In this document: one piece after another, positions 53,311-62,622 of the stretch
Layout: the number at the start of each line of letters is the position of its first letter
Numbering within the stretch: the stretch's first letter is position 1
NCBI RefSeq assembly: GCF_002237655.1
Contig: NZ_NOKT01000003.1
Span: forward strand, 1 to 64,000
Length of the DNA: 64,000 nucleotides
Origin: Streptomyces sp. XY006
GTDB taxonomy: Bacteria; Actinomycetota; Actinomycetes; Streptomycetales; Streptomycetaceae
Direction: 5' to 3'
Program-made: the position numbers and the translations under genes
Notes under the pieces: model-generated
Databases searched by the model: none
Seen by the model: only the letters and a program-made list of their open reading frames with translations
What the model was told of the DNA's origin: nothing

Positions 53311-54726
53311 TCAGTTCCCGTACGCCGCGGCAGCTTCGGCCTCCAGCTTCGCCTGCGTGCCCGCCACGTCCTTCGGGTTCTTCAGGAAGTCCTGGAGGAT
53401 CTTCCACTCACCCTTGCCGGGCGTGCCGCCGAAGGCCTGGGGGGCCTGGTCGGACATGTCGAAGCGGAAGTCGTCACCGGCGTCGATGAGCGCCTTGGCG
53501 ATCTTCTGCTGCACCGGGTTCGGATACGCGGAGTTCTCCACGTTCTTGTTCGGCGAGAGGTAGCCGCCCAGCTTGGCCTGGATCGTCGCCGCGTCCGGCG
53601 AGGCGAGCCAGGTGGCCAGGGCCTGCGCCCCCTTCGAGTCCTCCAGGATCACGGCCGCGTCGCCGCCCGAGACCACCGGTCCGTTGTCCCCGACCGCCGG
53701 GAACGGGAACACCTTCGCGTCCGTGCCGATCTTCATGGAGGAGGGGATGTTGACCTGCGCGAAGTCGCCCGCCGCGACCATGGCCGCCTTGGGCTGGTCC
53801 CCGCCGGTGAAGACCTGCGTGACGGAGGCCGGGAAGTCGGTCTGCAGTGCCCCGTTCGCCCCGCCCGCGATGTAGTCCGGCTTGCCCCAGACCTGCGCGA
53901 GGGTGGTCAGCGCGTCCTTCACGGACGGGTCCGTCCACTTGATCTCGTGCTTGGCCAGCTGGTCGTACTTCTCCGGGCCGGCCTGGGAGAGGTACACGTT
54001 CTCGAACCAGTCGGTCAGCGTCCAGCCCTCGGCGCCGCCGACGGAGAACGGGGTGACGCCGGAGTCGAAGACCGTCTGGGCCGTGTTCAGCAGGTCGGGC
54101 CAGGTCTCGGGCTCGCTCGCCCCGGCGTTCTCGAAGACCTGGTTGTTGTACCAGATCAGGGACTTGTTGGCGGCCTTGTAGTAGACGCCGTACTGCTTGC
54201 CGCCGACCTTGCCGATGTCCTGCCAGCCCTGCGAGTAGTTCTCGCCGAGCTCCTTGAGGGCGTCGGCGCCGAGCGGCTTGGCCCAGCCGCGGTCCACGGC
54301 CTGCTTGATGGCACCCGGCTGCGGCAGCATCGCGATGTCCGGCGGCTGCCCGCCGGCCACCTTCGAGCCGATGAAGTTGATGATCGGGTCCTGTGCGGGC
54401 ACGAACGTGACCTTGGCGCCCGTGCGCTTCTCGAACTCCGCCAGGACCTTCTTGAAGTTGGCCTGTTCGGTACCGGTCCAGACGGCGGCGATCTCCAGGC
54501 TCGTCCCGTCGAGCTTCGGAAGGGTGACGCTGTTGGCGGTCTCCTCGGAGTCGCCGGTGTTCCCACTGCTGTCGTTTCCGTCGTCGCCTCCGCAGGCGGT
54601 GAGCGAGAGCGCGAGCGCTCCCGCGGCGACGGCTGCCGCGGCCCTGGTGGCTCGGCGGCTTCGGGGGGTCGCCTTGTCCCGTTCGGGCGACCAGCGTTTC
54701 CGGATGGTGCTGCTCGTCATGCGCAT
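53311..54726 (-). CDS. Sugar ABC importer substrate-binding lipoprotein
   Basis: 471 residues. A basic N-terminus and hydrophobic segment end in a lipobox LTAC (42-45, Cys45). The mature SBP_bac_1 fold begins at about residue 68 (LPKLDGTSLEIAAVWTGTE), with GVYYKAANKSLIWYNNQVF and later GGDQPKAAMVAAGD. ATG at 54726 (another at 54720). It is the first gene of the import operon, 4 bases before the permease. In the 175-base leader TTGACA (54828-54823, minus strand) is a good -35 without a convincing -10. The ligand cannot be read from the sequence. Confidence 0.93.
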   Translation of the reverse strand: MRMTSSTIRKRWSPERDKATPRSRRATRAAAAVAAGALALSLTACGGDDGNDSSGNTGDSEETANSVTLPKLDGTSLEIAAVWTGTEQANFKKVLAEFEKRTGAKVTFVPAQDPIINFIGSKVAGGQPPDIAMLPQPGAIKQAVDRGWAKPLGADALKELGENYSQGWQDIGKVGGKQYGVYYKAANKSLIWYNNQVFENAGASEPETWPDLLNTAQTVFDSGVTPFSVGGAEGWTLTDWFENVYLSQAGPEKYDQLAKHEIKWTDPSVKDALTTLAQVWGKPDYIAGGANGALQTDFPASVTQVFTGGDQPKAAMVAAGDFAQVNIPSSMKIGTDAKVFPFPAVGDNGPVVSGGDAAVILEDSKGAQALATWLASPDAATIQAKLGGYLSPNKNVENSAYPNPVQQKIAKALIDAGDDFRFDMSDQAPQAFGGTPGKGEWKILQDFLKNPKDVAGTQAKLEAEAAAAYGN

Positions 54727-54901
54727 GACTGCCCCGTTCTTCGTTCCTCGTCGAACGTCGAGCGCGCTCCCGTGCGATCTGGTCTACGCCCGGGTGTGCG
54801 GGGGCGGCAAGATGGCGTCAGCTGTCAAGCGGGAGATCGTGACTCCCTCGTGACCAGGGACGGGGCCCGTCACGCCGGGCGGGGCCCACGGCCGTCCCGC
54901 G

Positions 54902-57900
54902 TCACAGAAGGGACGGCACCCGCGCCGCCGCGACCTCCCGCGCCGCCCTTTCCAGCGCGCTGGCCAACAGTGCCAGGTCGGTCGGGCCGTTTCCGAGCTC
55001 CCGCACCGGACGCCGGGCCGGAGGGTCACCCATGCGGTGCCATTCCAGCGCCACGACCGTGGGGCGCAGCGTCGCCGTCCGGGGGATCCGGCCGGTGACC
55101 CGCCCGCCCTGGAACGGCGTGACGCGCCCGTCCGCGCCGGTCAGGCTCCCCCGGCCGGGCGCGGGCTCGTCGGGACCCTGCGCCGGGGCGTCGAGCGTCA
55201 CACGGAGGGTGGCCCGGCGGGCCGGCTCCGTCTCCGCCGTACGGGGGCACGGGCCGGTGGCCGCCACCAGGTGCACGCCGAGCCGCTCACCCTCCCGGGC
55301 CACGGCCTCCAGGGCCCGCATCACCGACCCGGCCGCGGGGCGTCCCGTCGAGCCCAGGGCGGGGGAGACCAGGGCGTCCAGGTCGTCCACGACCACGACG
55401 AGCCGGGGCAGGGGAGGCGCCGCGGCCTCCGTCTGCCGCCGGGCCTTGCCGGGCCGCAGCCGCAGCGTGGAACTGGACGGGCTGTCGAGATCCCCGGTGG
55501 CGGTCTCGCCCGGCTGGGTGCCGCGGGCCGTCGCCGTGCGCTGGGCGACCATACGGCCCGACAGCTCGCGTCCCGTGTGCCACTCGGTGAAGTCGCTGCG
55601 CCCCAGCAGCTCGGCCCGGCGCTTCAGCTCGGCGCTCAGCGACTGCGCGAACTCCCGCATCCGCACCGGGTCGTGTGCCGTGAGATACGTGCTCACATGC
55701 GGCACGTCCGTGCACACCCGCAGCCCCTCGCCCGCACCGCCGCCCGCGCCCGGACCGCCCCGGCCGTCGACCAGCACGATGCCCAGCCGGTCCGGCCGCT
55801 CGGCGGCGGCCAGGGACGCGACGACCGCCCGCAGCAGCTCCGTACGGCCGCTGCCCGGCGGGCCCTCGATCAGCAGGTGCGGTCCCTGCGCCGCGAGGTC
55901 GGCGCTGACCGGGCCGCGCGGACCGGCGCCCAGCACCGCGCGCACCCGGCCGCCCAGCGCTTCGGTGTCGTCGGCCGCGTCCGCCCAGCGGGCCATCAGC
56001 GAGGCCGGGGTGGCCCGGGCCAGACCCAGTTCGTCCAGGAGCCGGGCCGCCTGCGGCAGCGGTGCCGAGACGCGCGGCCGGCCGTCACCCGCCGGGCCGT
56101 CCGTGCGCAGCGGCGCCAGCGCCCGGGCGAACCGCTCGGCCCAGGCCGGGGAGACGGCGTCGACGGTGCCGACGGTGCCGTGCCCGACAGGGCCCACCGC
56201 GCCGCCGTCCGTGCCGGTCCGGGCCACGCGCAGCAGCCGCAGCGCGGTTGCCACGTCCCCGCTGAGCAGCGCGACCGCGCCGCACTGCCGGAAGGTCGGC
56301 GCCGCGGCGCAGGCCGCCTCGTAGGTCTCGCTCACGGGGGAGGCGGGGGAGGCGGCGGCGGTCTCGGCCAGGCAGATCACGTGGATCCCCGCCCGGGGTC
56401 CCTCCACGGCCAGCCGCGCCACGGCTTCCCGCAGATCGGCGCCGCCGGGGTCGCCGTCCACGACGAGCACGGTGTACGGCCCCGGGAAGCCGCTCGCGGC
56501 GGGTCCGGTCGCCTCGTCCCGCGCCCAGGAGGGGCGCCGGGTGGCCGGCCGGGCCTGCGCCGGGTCACTGCCGGTGACGGCGGCGGGGCCGGCGGGGCCG
56601 GTGCCTGCCGGGGGCGGGGTGCCGAGGGCTCCGGAAGCCACCGGCCCGGGCCGCTCGGGCCGCTCAGCCACGCCGGGCCGAGGTACGGGCTGCGGGACGC
56701 GCGCGCCCGCGGCACGGTCGCCGGCGCCGGCGCTCCGGGCACCGGGGATCAGCCCGTTCGCCGCGGTGCCCGTACTCGCCCCCTCCTCTGTCAGCTGGTC
56801 CTCCAGGCGGCGCAGCAACTCCTCCGTGCGGGCCGCGGCCTGTTCGCGGTCGTGGGCCAGGAGGAGTCGGCAGTCCTGTCCGTGTCCAGGCCGGACATGG
56901 GGCAGCCAGCCCAGCCAGGACCACTCGGCGGTGCGCTCCTCCAGGGGGCGCGAGCGGTCCGCCGTGATGAGGACGATCTCCAGCGTGTCGGGGGAATGCA
57001 GCGCGGCGAGCTGGGCCAGCACGGCGCGGGCCAGCCCGGACAGCCGCGCCCGCGGCCCGGCCAGACCCAGTGCGCCGACCTCGCGCAGCCCGGCCGTCAC
57101 CGGCACGGCGGGCAGCAGGCCCGAGCCGTCGGGGGCCGCCCGGTCCGCCGTGCCGAGCCGTATGGCGAGGGCCTCCGGGTGGCCCGGGGTGCGCTCCCAC
57201 AGCCGGGGCCCGGGCCCCAGGGCCGTCAGCAGCAGCGCGGCCGGATCCGGCCAGGTCTCGGGCACGGCCGGGCCCGCCGCCGGGTGCTCAACCGGGGGCG
57301 TGGCGGCCGGCTCGTCCGCGTCGTACGCCCCGCGCGGCGGCTGCGCGGGCTGCTCCGCACGCCCTCCGGCCCACCGCCGAGCCCATGCCCCGAGCCCACC
57401 CCGCCGCCGCGCACCGGGCGGAACGTCGGTACCCCGCAGCGGCGTCCCCTTGCGCCCCCGCCCGAGACGCTCGTCGGCGGGGAGCGAGGGGTCGGCGGGG
57501 GCGCCGGGGAGCGGGGCGTCGGCGGGGGCGGCGGATCCGTAGGGACCCTGCGGGGTGGCGGCCCCGCCGGGATGGTTCCGGGTGCCGGCACCGCCACTTT
57601 CGGCCGCCGGGTGGGGGGCGGCCGGTCCGCCGGTGCCGGCGGGCCGGGCCAAGCCGTGACCGGACCCGTCCGCGCCTCCGGCACGATCCCGCCCGGTGCC
57701 GCCCTGGTTCCCGGTACGAGCCCGCCCGGTGTCGTCGAAGGCCCCGGCGCGCGGACGCCCCGCCCCGCCGGCAGCTCCGCCGGCGTACTGCTCGTGCTCG
57801 TAGGCGGCAGCACCGGGATGCCCGGCCCCGCCGACAGCTCCGGCATCGGCACCGGGCTGCCCGGACCGATGGGCCGCCGAGGCGTCCGTGGTGGCAGGAC

Positions 57901-58957
57901 GAGGGTGCCCGGGCGCGGGCGCCGCTCCGGCGGTGCCGTGCGGGGTCGGTCCGTCGAACGCCCCGATGCCGGAGCGTCCCGCGTGCGTGTCCGTGTCGCC
58001 GCTCACCGGCGTCGCCGCACCCCGCTGCCGGGGAGCCCGGAGGCTGCCTTCCGGCGGGAGGAGCGCGGGGGAGGCGTGCGCGGCCCCGGCGCTGCCCGGC
58101 CGCGCTCCCTCACCAGGCGTCCGGCCCTCGCCCTCGATCCCCGGCGCACCGCCCTGCCCCGGCACCACGGCCGCGGCGGAACCCGGTCCGGAGGCACCCG
58201 GCGTGCCCCAGGCCGCCGTGCCGTACGTGTGCTGCGTAGGGCCGGAAGGCGCCGCCGCCCGCCCAGCCGCCGCGGGCGAGGCCGCGTCGTCCCCGGCGGG
58301 CCCGGGCACGCGCACGTGCCCTTCTCCGTCCGGCGTCGTCTCCACCCGGCCCCCCGGCCCCCCGGCGGGAGCCAGCCGCAGCGCCGACTCGCCGATCCGC
58401 AGCAGCGCACCCGGCGCGAAACGGACCGCCCGGGAGCCCACTCGCGCCCCGTCCAGCGTCGTGCCGTTCGTGGAGTCCAGGTCGGCGACCGAGACGCGGC
58501 CGTCCGCGGCCACCGTCACCGCGCAGTGCAGCCGGGAGACGTCCGGGTCGTCGAGGGGCACGTCCGCGTCGGCGGAGCGGCCGATGCGGATCTCGCCGCC
58601 GTGCAGGAGATGGACACCGCCGGCGTCGGGGCCCGCGACCACCTGCAGCTGGGCCGGGGCGTCGTCCCACTCGGGATGTGGCTCCGGCTCCCCGGGCGCG
58701 CCCACGGACAGCACGGCACCGTCGGTCAGCGGGGGCTCGCCGAGCGTGCTGCGCTGGGCGTCCAGCCGCTGCTCCCCGGCGTACAGCACCGGCGTGCCCG
58801 AACCGTCGCCGCCGGAGACCACCTGGGCGAGCGCCGAGGCCACCGCCGCGAGCGCCGTACCGGCCGGTGCCGTGACCAGGACGTCGCTGCGTGGGGCGCT
58901 CTCCCGCCCCGGAGCCGATGCGCCCAGCGGATCTACGACGGTCAGCCGGATCTGCAT
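54902..58957 (-). CDS. FHA domain plus EssC/EccC-like FtsK ATPase
   Basis: 1,351 residues. An N-terminal region of ubiquitin-like length precedes an FHA domain (104-194) with the pThr-binding residues Gly126-Arg127, Ser141, His144 and Asn164. A disordered Pro/Gly/Ala-rich stretch follows (about 200-575). Next come EccC/EssC-like signatures: LWERTPGHPEALAIRLGT (about 582-600) and AEWSWLGWLPHV (about 676-687). A P-loop ATPase has GPPGSGRT (1032-1039) and Walker B-like VVVDDLDAL. No membrane helix is visible, unlike EssC/EccC, which have two. ATG at 58957 follows AGAAGGGA. It is divergent from pkaA, so a phospho-Thr link to that kinase is plausible. Confidence 0.88.
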   Translation of the reverse strand: MQIRLTVVDPLGASAPGRESAPRSDVLVTAPAGTALAAVASALAQVVSGGDGSGTPVLYAGEQRLDAQRSTLGEPPLTDGAVLSVGAPGEPEPHPEWDDAPAQLQVVAGPDAGGVHLLHGGEIRIGRSADADVPLDDPDVSRLHCAVTVAADGRVSVADLDSTNGTTLDGARVGSRAVRFAPGALLRIGESALRLAPAGGPGGRVETTPDGEGHVRVPGPAGDDAASPAAAGRAAAPSGPTQHTYGTAAWGTPGASGPGSAAAVVPGQGGAPGIEGEGRTPGEGARPGSAGAAHASPALLPPEGSLRAPRQRGAATPVSGDTDTHAGRSGIGAFDGPTPHGTAGAAPAPGHPRPATTDASAAHRSGQPGADAGAVGGAGHPGAAAYEHEQYAGGAAGGAGRPRAGAFDDTGRARTGNQGGTGRDRAGGADGSGHGLARPAGTGGPAAPHPAAESGGAGTRNHPGGAATPQGPYGSAAPADAPLPGAPADPSLPADERLGRGRKGTPLRGTDVPPGARRRGGLGAWARRWAGGRAEQPAQPPRGAYDADEPAATPPVEHPAAGPAVPETWPDPAALLLTALGPGPRLWERTPGHPEALAIRLGTADRAAPDGSGLLPAVPVTAGLREVGALGLAGPRARLSGLARAVLAQLAALHSPDTLEIVLITADRSRPLEERTAEWSWLGWLPHVRPGHGQDCRLLLAHDREQAAARTEELLRRLEDQLTEEGASTGTAANGLIPGARSAGAGDRAAGARVPQPVPRPGVAERPERPGPVASGALGTPPPAGTGPAGPAAVTGSDPAQARPATRRPSWARDEATGPAASGFPGPYTVLVVDGDPGGADLREAVARLAVEGPRAGIHVICLAETAAASPASPVSETYEAACAAAPTFRQCGAVALLSGDVATALRLLRVARTGTDGGAVGPVGHGTVGTVDAVSPAWAERFARALAPLRTDGPAGDGRPRVSAPLPQAARLLDELGLARATPASLMARWADAADDTEALGGRVRAVLGAGPRGPVSADLAAQGPHLLIEGPPGSGRTELLRAVVASLAAAERPDRLGIVLVDGRGGPGAGGGAGEGLRVCTDVPHVSTYLTAHDPVRMREFAQSLSAELKRRAELLGRSDFTEWHTGRELSGRMVAQRTATARGTQPGETATGDLDSPSSSTLRLRPGKARRQTEAAAPPLPRLVVVVDDLDALVSPALGSTGRPAAGSVMRALEAVAREGERLGVHLVAATGPCPRTAETEPARRATLRVTLDAPAQGPDEPAPGRGSLTGADGRVTPFQGGRVTGRIPRTATLRPTVVALEWHRMGDPPARRPVRELGNGPTDLALLASALERAAREVAAARVPSLL

Positions 58958-59319
58958 CGCCGTCAGCGGTCCCTTCTGCCCGGGCGCGGAGCCCCCCGCC
59001 CCGCCCCGGCACGTCGGCCAGTACTGCAGGCATCCTCGCACCTGCCACTGACACCGCGCCCCTCGCTCGGGAAAAGGTGATCTTGATTGGTCGGCTCTGC
59101 CCGCAAAAGTGCCTGAGAGATGACCCACAGGCGTCGTCTTGAGATCGGTCACGCTCATTCCCGGCAACCACGAGACCGAGGTGAGCGTCTTTCCTTCGAA
59201 CGAGTGTGAGAGCGGATACGTAAGACGCACAGAAAGACGACACTCCGGTCCTCGGCGACCCGGCACTACAGTGGGTCGGACAGGCCAGCAGGCAAGGCAA
59301 GCACCAGGGAGCGCATGAC
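58958..59319. other. Divergent region between the FHA-ATPase gene and pkaA
   Basis: 362 bases without a gene. It must hold promoters in both directions. TACAGT (59267-59272) is a possible -10 for pkaA with no good -35. The stretch contains AT-richer blocks around 59080-59120 and 59190-59230, but I see no clear operator or hairpin. Confidence 0.45.
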
Positions 59320-61014
59320 GTGCGGCCGGTAGGCAGCAAGTACCTGCTCGAGGAGCCGCTCGGACGCGGCGCCACGGGCACCGTCTGGCGAGCCCGCCAG
59401 CGCGAGACGGCGGGCGCCGAGGCGGCCGTGCCCGGACAGCCCGGCGAGACCGTCGCGATCAAGGTCCTCAAGGAGGAGCTGGCCGGCGACCCGGACATCG
59501 TCATGCGGTTCCTCCGGGAGCGCTCCGTGCTGCTCCGGCTGACCCACCCGAACATCGTCCGGGTCCGCGACCTGGTCGTCGAGGGTGAGCTGCTGGCGCT
59601 GGTGATGGACCTCGTCGAGGGCCCCGACCTGCACCGCTACCTGCGTGAGAACGGGCCCTTCACACCCGTCGCGGCGGCGCTGCTCACCGCCCAGATCGCC
59701 GACGCGCTCGCCGCCAGCCACGCCGACGGCGTGGTCCACCGCGACCTCAAGCCGGCCAACGTGCTGCTGAAGCAGTACGACGGCCGGATGCACCCGCTGC
59801 TGACCGACTTCGGCATCGCACGCCTCGCCGACTCGCCGGGCCTGACCCGCACCCAGGAGTTCGTCGGCACGCCGGCGTACGTGGCGCCCGAGTCCGCCGA
59901 GGGCCGCCCGCAGACCTCCGCCGTCGACATCTACGGCGCCGGCATCCTGCTGTACGAGCTGGTCACCGGCCGTCCGCCGTTCTCCGGCGGTTCCGCCCTC
60001 GAAGTGCTGCACCAGCACCTGAGCGCCGAGCCCCGCCGCCCCTCCACGGTCCCGGACCCGCTGTGGACGGTCATCGAGCGCTGCCTGCGCAAGAACCCGG
60101 ACGAGCGGCCCAGCGCCGTGAACCTTGCCCGCGGCCTGCGCGTCGTCGCCGAGGGCATCGGCGTGCACGCGAACTCCGCGCAGATCGCCGCCGCCGAGGG
60201 CGTCGGCGCGCTCCTGGCGCCCGACCCGGCCCCCGCGCCGGTGCCGGACACGCCCGGCGCGGCCGACCCGACCCAGGTCCTGCCGCACGGCGCGGGCGCC
60301 TACGACCCGAACGCCGCGACCAGCGTCCTGCCCCACACCGGCGGCCCGGCCGGTGCCGCCGACCCCACGGCCGTCCTGCCCCACCGGGGCGCGGCCGACC
60401 CGACCGCCGTCATGCCGCCGGTCCCGCCGGGCTCGCCCGGTCACCCCGGACAGCAGAACCAGCAGGGCGGCCCCGAGGACCCGCACCCCTGGCAGAACCA
60501 GCTGCGCGCGGCCCGCGACCGCAACGAGCAGACGCAGGTCCAGTACCTCGACCCGAACGAGGACCCGCTGCGCCGCCGCCCCCAGCGCCAGGTGGCCCGG
60601 CCGCAGCAGCCCCAGCGCCGCCAGGCACCCCCGCCGGGACCGGGCTACGGCCATCCGCAACAGCAGCAGCCGCAGCAGTACGCCCCGCAGCCGCAGCGGC
60701 CGCAGCCGCCGCAGCGCTACGCCCCGCCCGCGCCCCCGGCCCAGCCCCAGCAGCCGCAGCGGCCCCAGCGCGAGCCCCGGCAGCCGCGGCAGCGCAGCGC
60801 CAATCCCATGCGCATCCCGGGCCTGGGCTGCCTGAAGGGCTGCCTGTTCACGATCGTCATCCTGTTCGTCGCCGGCTGGCTGATCTGGGAACTGAGCCCG
60901 CTGCAGGAGTGGATCGGCACCACCAAGGGTTACTGGGACCAGCTCACCGACTGGTTCACCACCGTGACCGGCTGGTTCGAGAAGCTCGGCGGGAGCGGTT
61001 CGGGCACGAACTGA
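59320..61014 (+). CDS. pkaA: Serine/threonine protein kinase PkaA
   Basis: 564 residues. Kinase domain with Gly-loop GRGATG (15-20), catalytic Lys48, HRDLKPAN (His140-Asp142), DFG (163-165) and APE; a short insert separates the Gly-loop and Lys48. A long linker (about 285-500) contains spaced Thr-x-Val-Leu/Met motifs at Thr318, 334, 350 and 362 and then a Gln/Pro-rich segment. One membrane helix (about 503-530) near the end leaves a short external tail. The start is a GTG at 59320 after AGGGAG. Hanks-type kinase, autophosphorylating; matches S. coelicolor PkaA in place and layout. Confidence 0.94.
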   Translation: MRPVGSKYLLEEPLGRGATGTVWRARQRETAGAEAAVPGQPGETVAIKVLKEELAGDPDIVMRFLRERSVLLRLTHPNIVRVRDLVVEGELLALVMDLVEGPDLHRYLRENGPFTPVAAALLTAQIADALAASHADGVVHRDLKPANVLLKQYDGRMHPLLTDFGIARLADSPGLTRTQEFVGTPAYVAPESAEGRPQTSAVDIYGAGILLYELVTGRPPFSGGSALEVLHQHLSAEPRRPSTVPDPLWTVIERCLRKNPDERPSAVNLARGLRVVAEGIGVHANSAQIAAAEGVGALLAPDPAPAPVPDTPGAADPTQVLPHGAGAYDPNAATSVLPHTGGPAGAADPTAVLPHRGAADPTAVMPPVPPGSPGHPGQQNQQGGPEDPHPWQNQLRAARDRNEQTQVQYLDPNEDPLRRRPQRQVARPQQPQRRQAPPPGPGYGHPQQQQPQQYAPQPQRPQPPQRYAPPAPPAQPQQPQRPQREPRQPRQRSANPMRIPGLGCLKGCLFTIVILFVAGWLIWELSPLQEWIGTTKGYWDQLTDWFTTVTGWFEKLGGSGSGTN

Positions 61015-61136
61015 CCCGAACCGCCCTGCGGGGTTGGTGATTTGTCGACACCTGGCGGGTGATTTCCGCCTCCGCGGTGAAGGTTGGCTCCTCGGACGCG
61101 TAGTTTTAGCGACAACACGCGTCGGTAGGAGCAGCC

Positions 61137-62384
61137 TTGGCACGGAAGATCGGCAGCCGGTACACCGCCCACCAGATCCTCGGGCGGGGCAGCGCCGGCA
61201 CGGTGTGGCTGGGTGAGGGACCGGAAGGCCCCGTCGCCATCAAGCTGCTGCGCGAGGACCTCGCGTCCGACCAGGAACTCGTCGGGCGCTTCGTGCAGGA
61301 GCGCACGGCCCTGCTGGGCCTGGAGCACCCGCACGTGGTGTCGGTGCGCGACCTGGTCGTCGACGGCAACGACCTGGCCCTCGTCATGGACCTGGTCCGC
61401 GGCACGGACCTGCGCACCCGCCTGGACCGCGACCGGCGCCTCGCCCCCGAGGCGGCCGTCGCGATCGCCGCCGACGTCGCCGACGGCCTCGCCGCCGCCC
61501 ACGCGGCCGGGGTCGTGCACCGGGACGTCAAGCCGGAGAACGTCCTGCTGGACATGCAGGGCCCGCTCGGCCCCGGCGGCTCCCACCGCGCGCTGCTGAC
61601 CGACTTCGGGGTCGCGAAGCTCATCGACACCCCGCGCCGCACCAAGGCCACGAAGATCATCGGCACGCCGGACTACCTCGCCCCGGAGATCGTCGAGGGC
61701 CTGCCCCCGCGCGCCTCCGTCGACATCTACGCGCTCGCCACCGTCCTGTACGAGCTGCTCGCGGGCTTCACCCCGTTCGGCGGCGGCCACCCGGGCGCGG
61801 TGCTGCGCCGGCACGTCACGGAGACGGTCGTGCCACTGCCCGGCATCCCCGACGAGCTGTGGCAGCTGCTCGTGCAGTGCCTGGCCAAGGCCCCGGCCTC
61901 CCGGCTGCGCGCCTCCGAGCTCGGGACGCGGCTGCGGGAGCTGCTGCCGATGCTGGCGGGCATGCCCCCGCTGGAGGTGGACGAGCCGGACACGGACTCC
62001 GCGGAGGACTCCGACCGCGAGGAACAGCCCGCCGGACCGGCACCGGCCGGGGAGCGGGTCCGGCGCCGGGGCGCGGTCCCCCTGGTGCCGGGCGCGAAAC
62101 CGGCCGACTCCAACCGCGACACCCACACCTCGATGCGCGTCCCGGCCCCCGACGAGCTGGCCGGCGGCGCCCACGGCACGGCCCGGGCCCCTCGCGCCCC
62201 CGGCGCCCCCCGCCCGGGCTCGGCCCGCAACCGCGCCGTCGCCCGCCGCCGCAGGGTGGCCCTGGGTGCGGGCGCGGTCGCCCTGGCGGCGGCGGTCGGG
62301 GTCGGAGCGTGGCTCTCCTCCTCGGGCGACGACACGGACACCCCGCCCCAGGACACGAAAAACTCGGCACCCCAGTCCCCCTGA
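61137..62384 (+). CDS. pkaB: Serine/threonine protein kinase PkaB
   Basis: 415 residues. Kinase domain with GRGSAG (16-21), Lys36, HRDVKPEN (128-135) and DFG (156-158); the activation segment has [12 protein letters not shown] linker of about 100 residues leads to one C-terminal helix (about 375-393) and a short tail. The start is a TTG at 61137, with TAGGAG five bases upstream; there is no ATG or GTG alternative with a site. It follows pkaA by 122 bases and the pair are adjacent in S. coelicolor. Substrates are unknown. Confidence 0.93.
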   Translation: MARKIGSRYTAHQILGRGSAGTVWLGEGPEGPVAIKLLREDLASDQELVGRFVQERTALLGLEHPHVVSVRDLVVDGNDLALVMDLVRGTDLRTRLDRDRRLAPEAAVAIAADVADGLAAAHAAGVVHRDVKPENVLLDMQGPLGPGGSHRALLTDFGVAKLIDTPRRTKATKIIGTPDYLAPEIVEGLPPRASVDIYALATVLYELLAGFTPFGGGHPGAVLRRHVTETVVPLPGIPDELWQLLVQCLAKAPASRLRASELGTRLRELLPMLAGMPPLEVDEPDTDSAEDSDREEQPAGPAPAGERVRRRGAVPLVPGAKPADSNRDTHTSMRVPAPDELAGGAHGTARAPRAPGAPRPGSARNRAVARRRRVALGAGAVALAAAVGVGAWLSSSGDDTDTPPQDTKNSAPQSP

Positions 62385-62622
62385 CCCCGGAGGCACCCCA
62401 GCCCCCCCTGACCTCGGGGCGGCGCAGTCTCCCCCTGACCCCGGGCCGGGCACCGGCTCCCACCGCTCCCGCGCCGGTGCCGTCCGGTCGGCGGGCCGCC
62501 GGGGCAGGGGCTGCCGGGGGACTCTCACTCCGCGTCTTCCTGATCGGCCGGGGTGCCCCGGCCCCGGGGCCCGGGTGGCCGCCCGGGCATGGTCGGCGGG
62601 CGGAGCCGTTACGCTGGAGGGC

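Noticed and set aside
55037..59080. 1,347-residue plus-strand ORF opposite the FHA-ATPase gene
   Set aside because: Arg/Gly/Pro-rich antisense shadow with no domains; the minus-strand frame carries FHA and P-loop motifs.
61041..61048. DnaA box at TTGTCGACA near pkaB and again after prfB
   Set aside because: Both read TTGTCGACA, differing from the box at one central position; a single mismatch in isolation is too weak.
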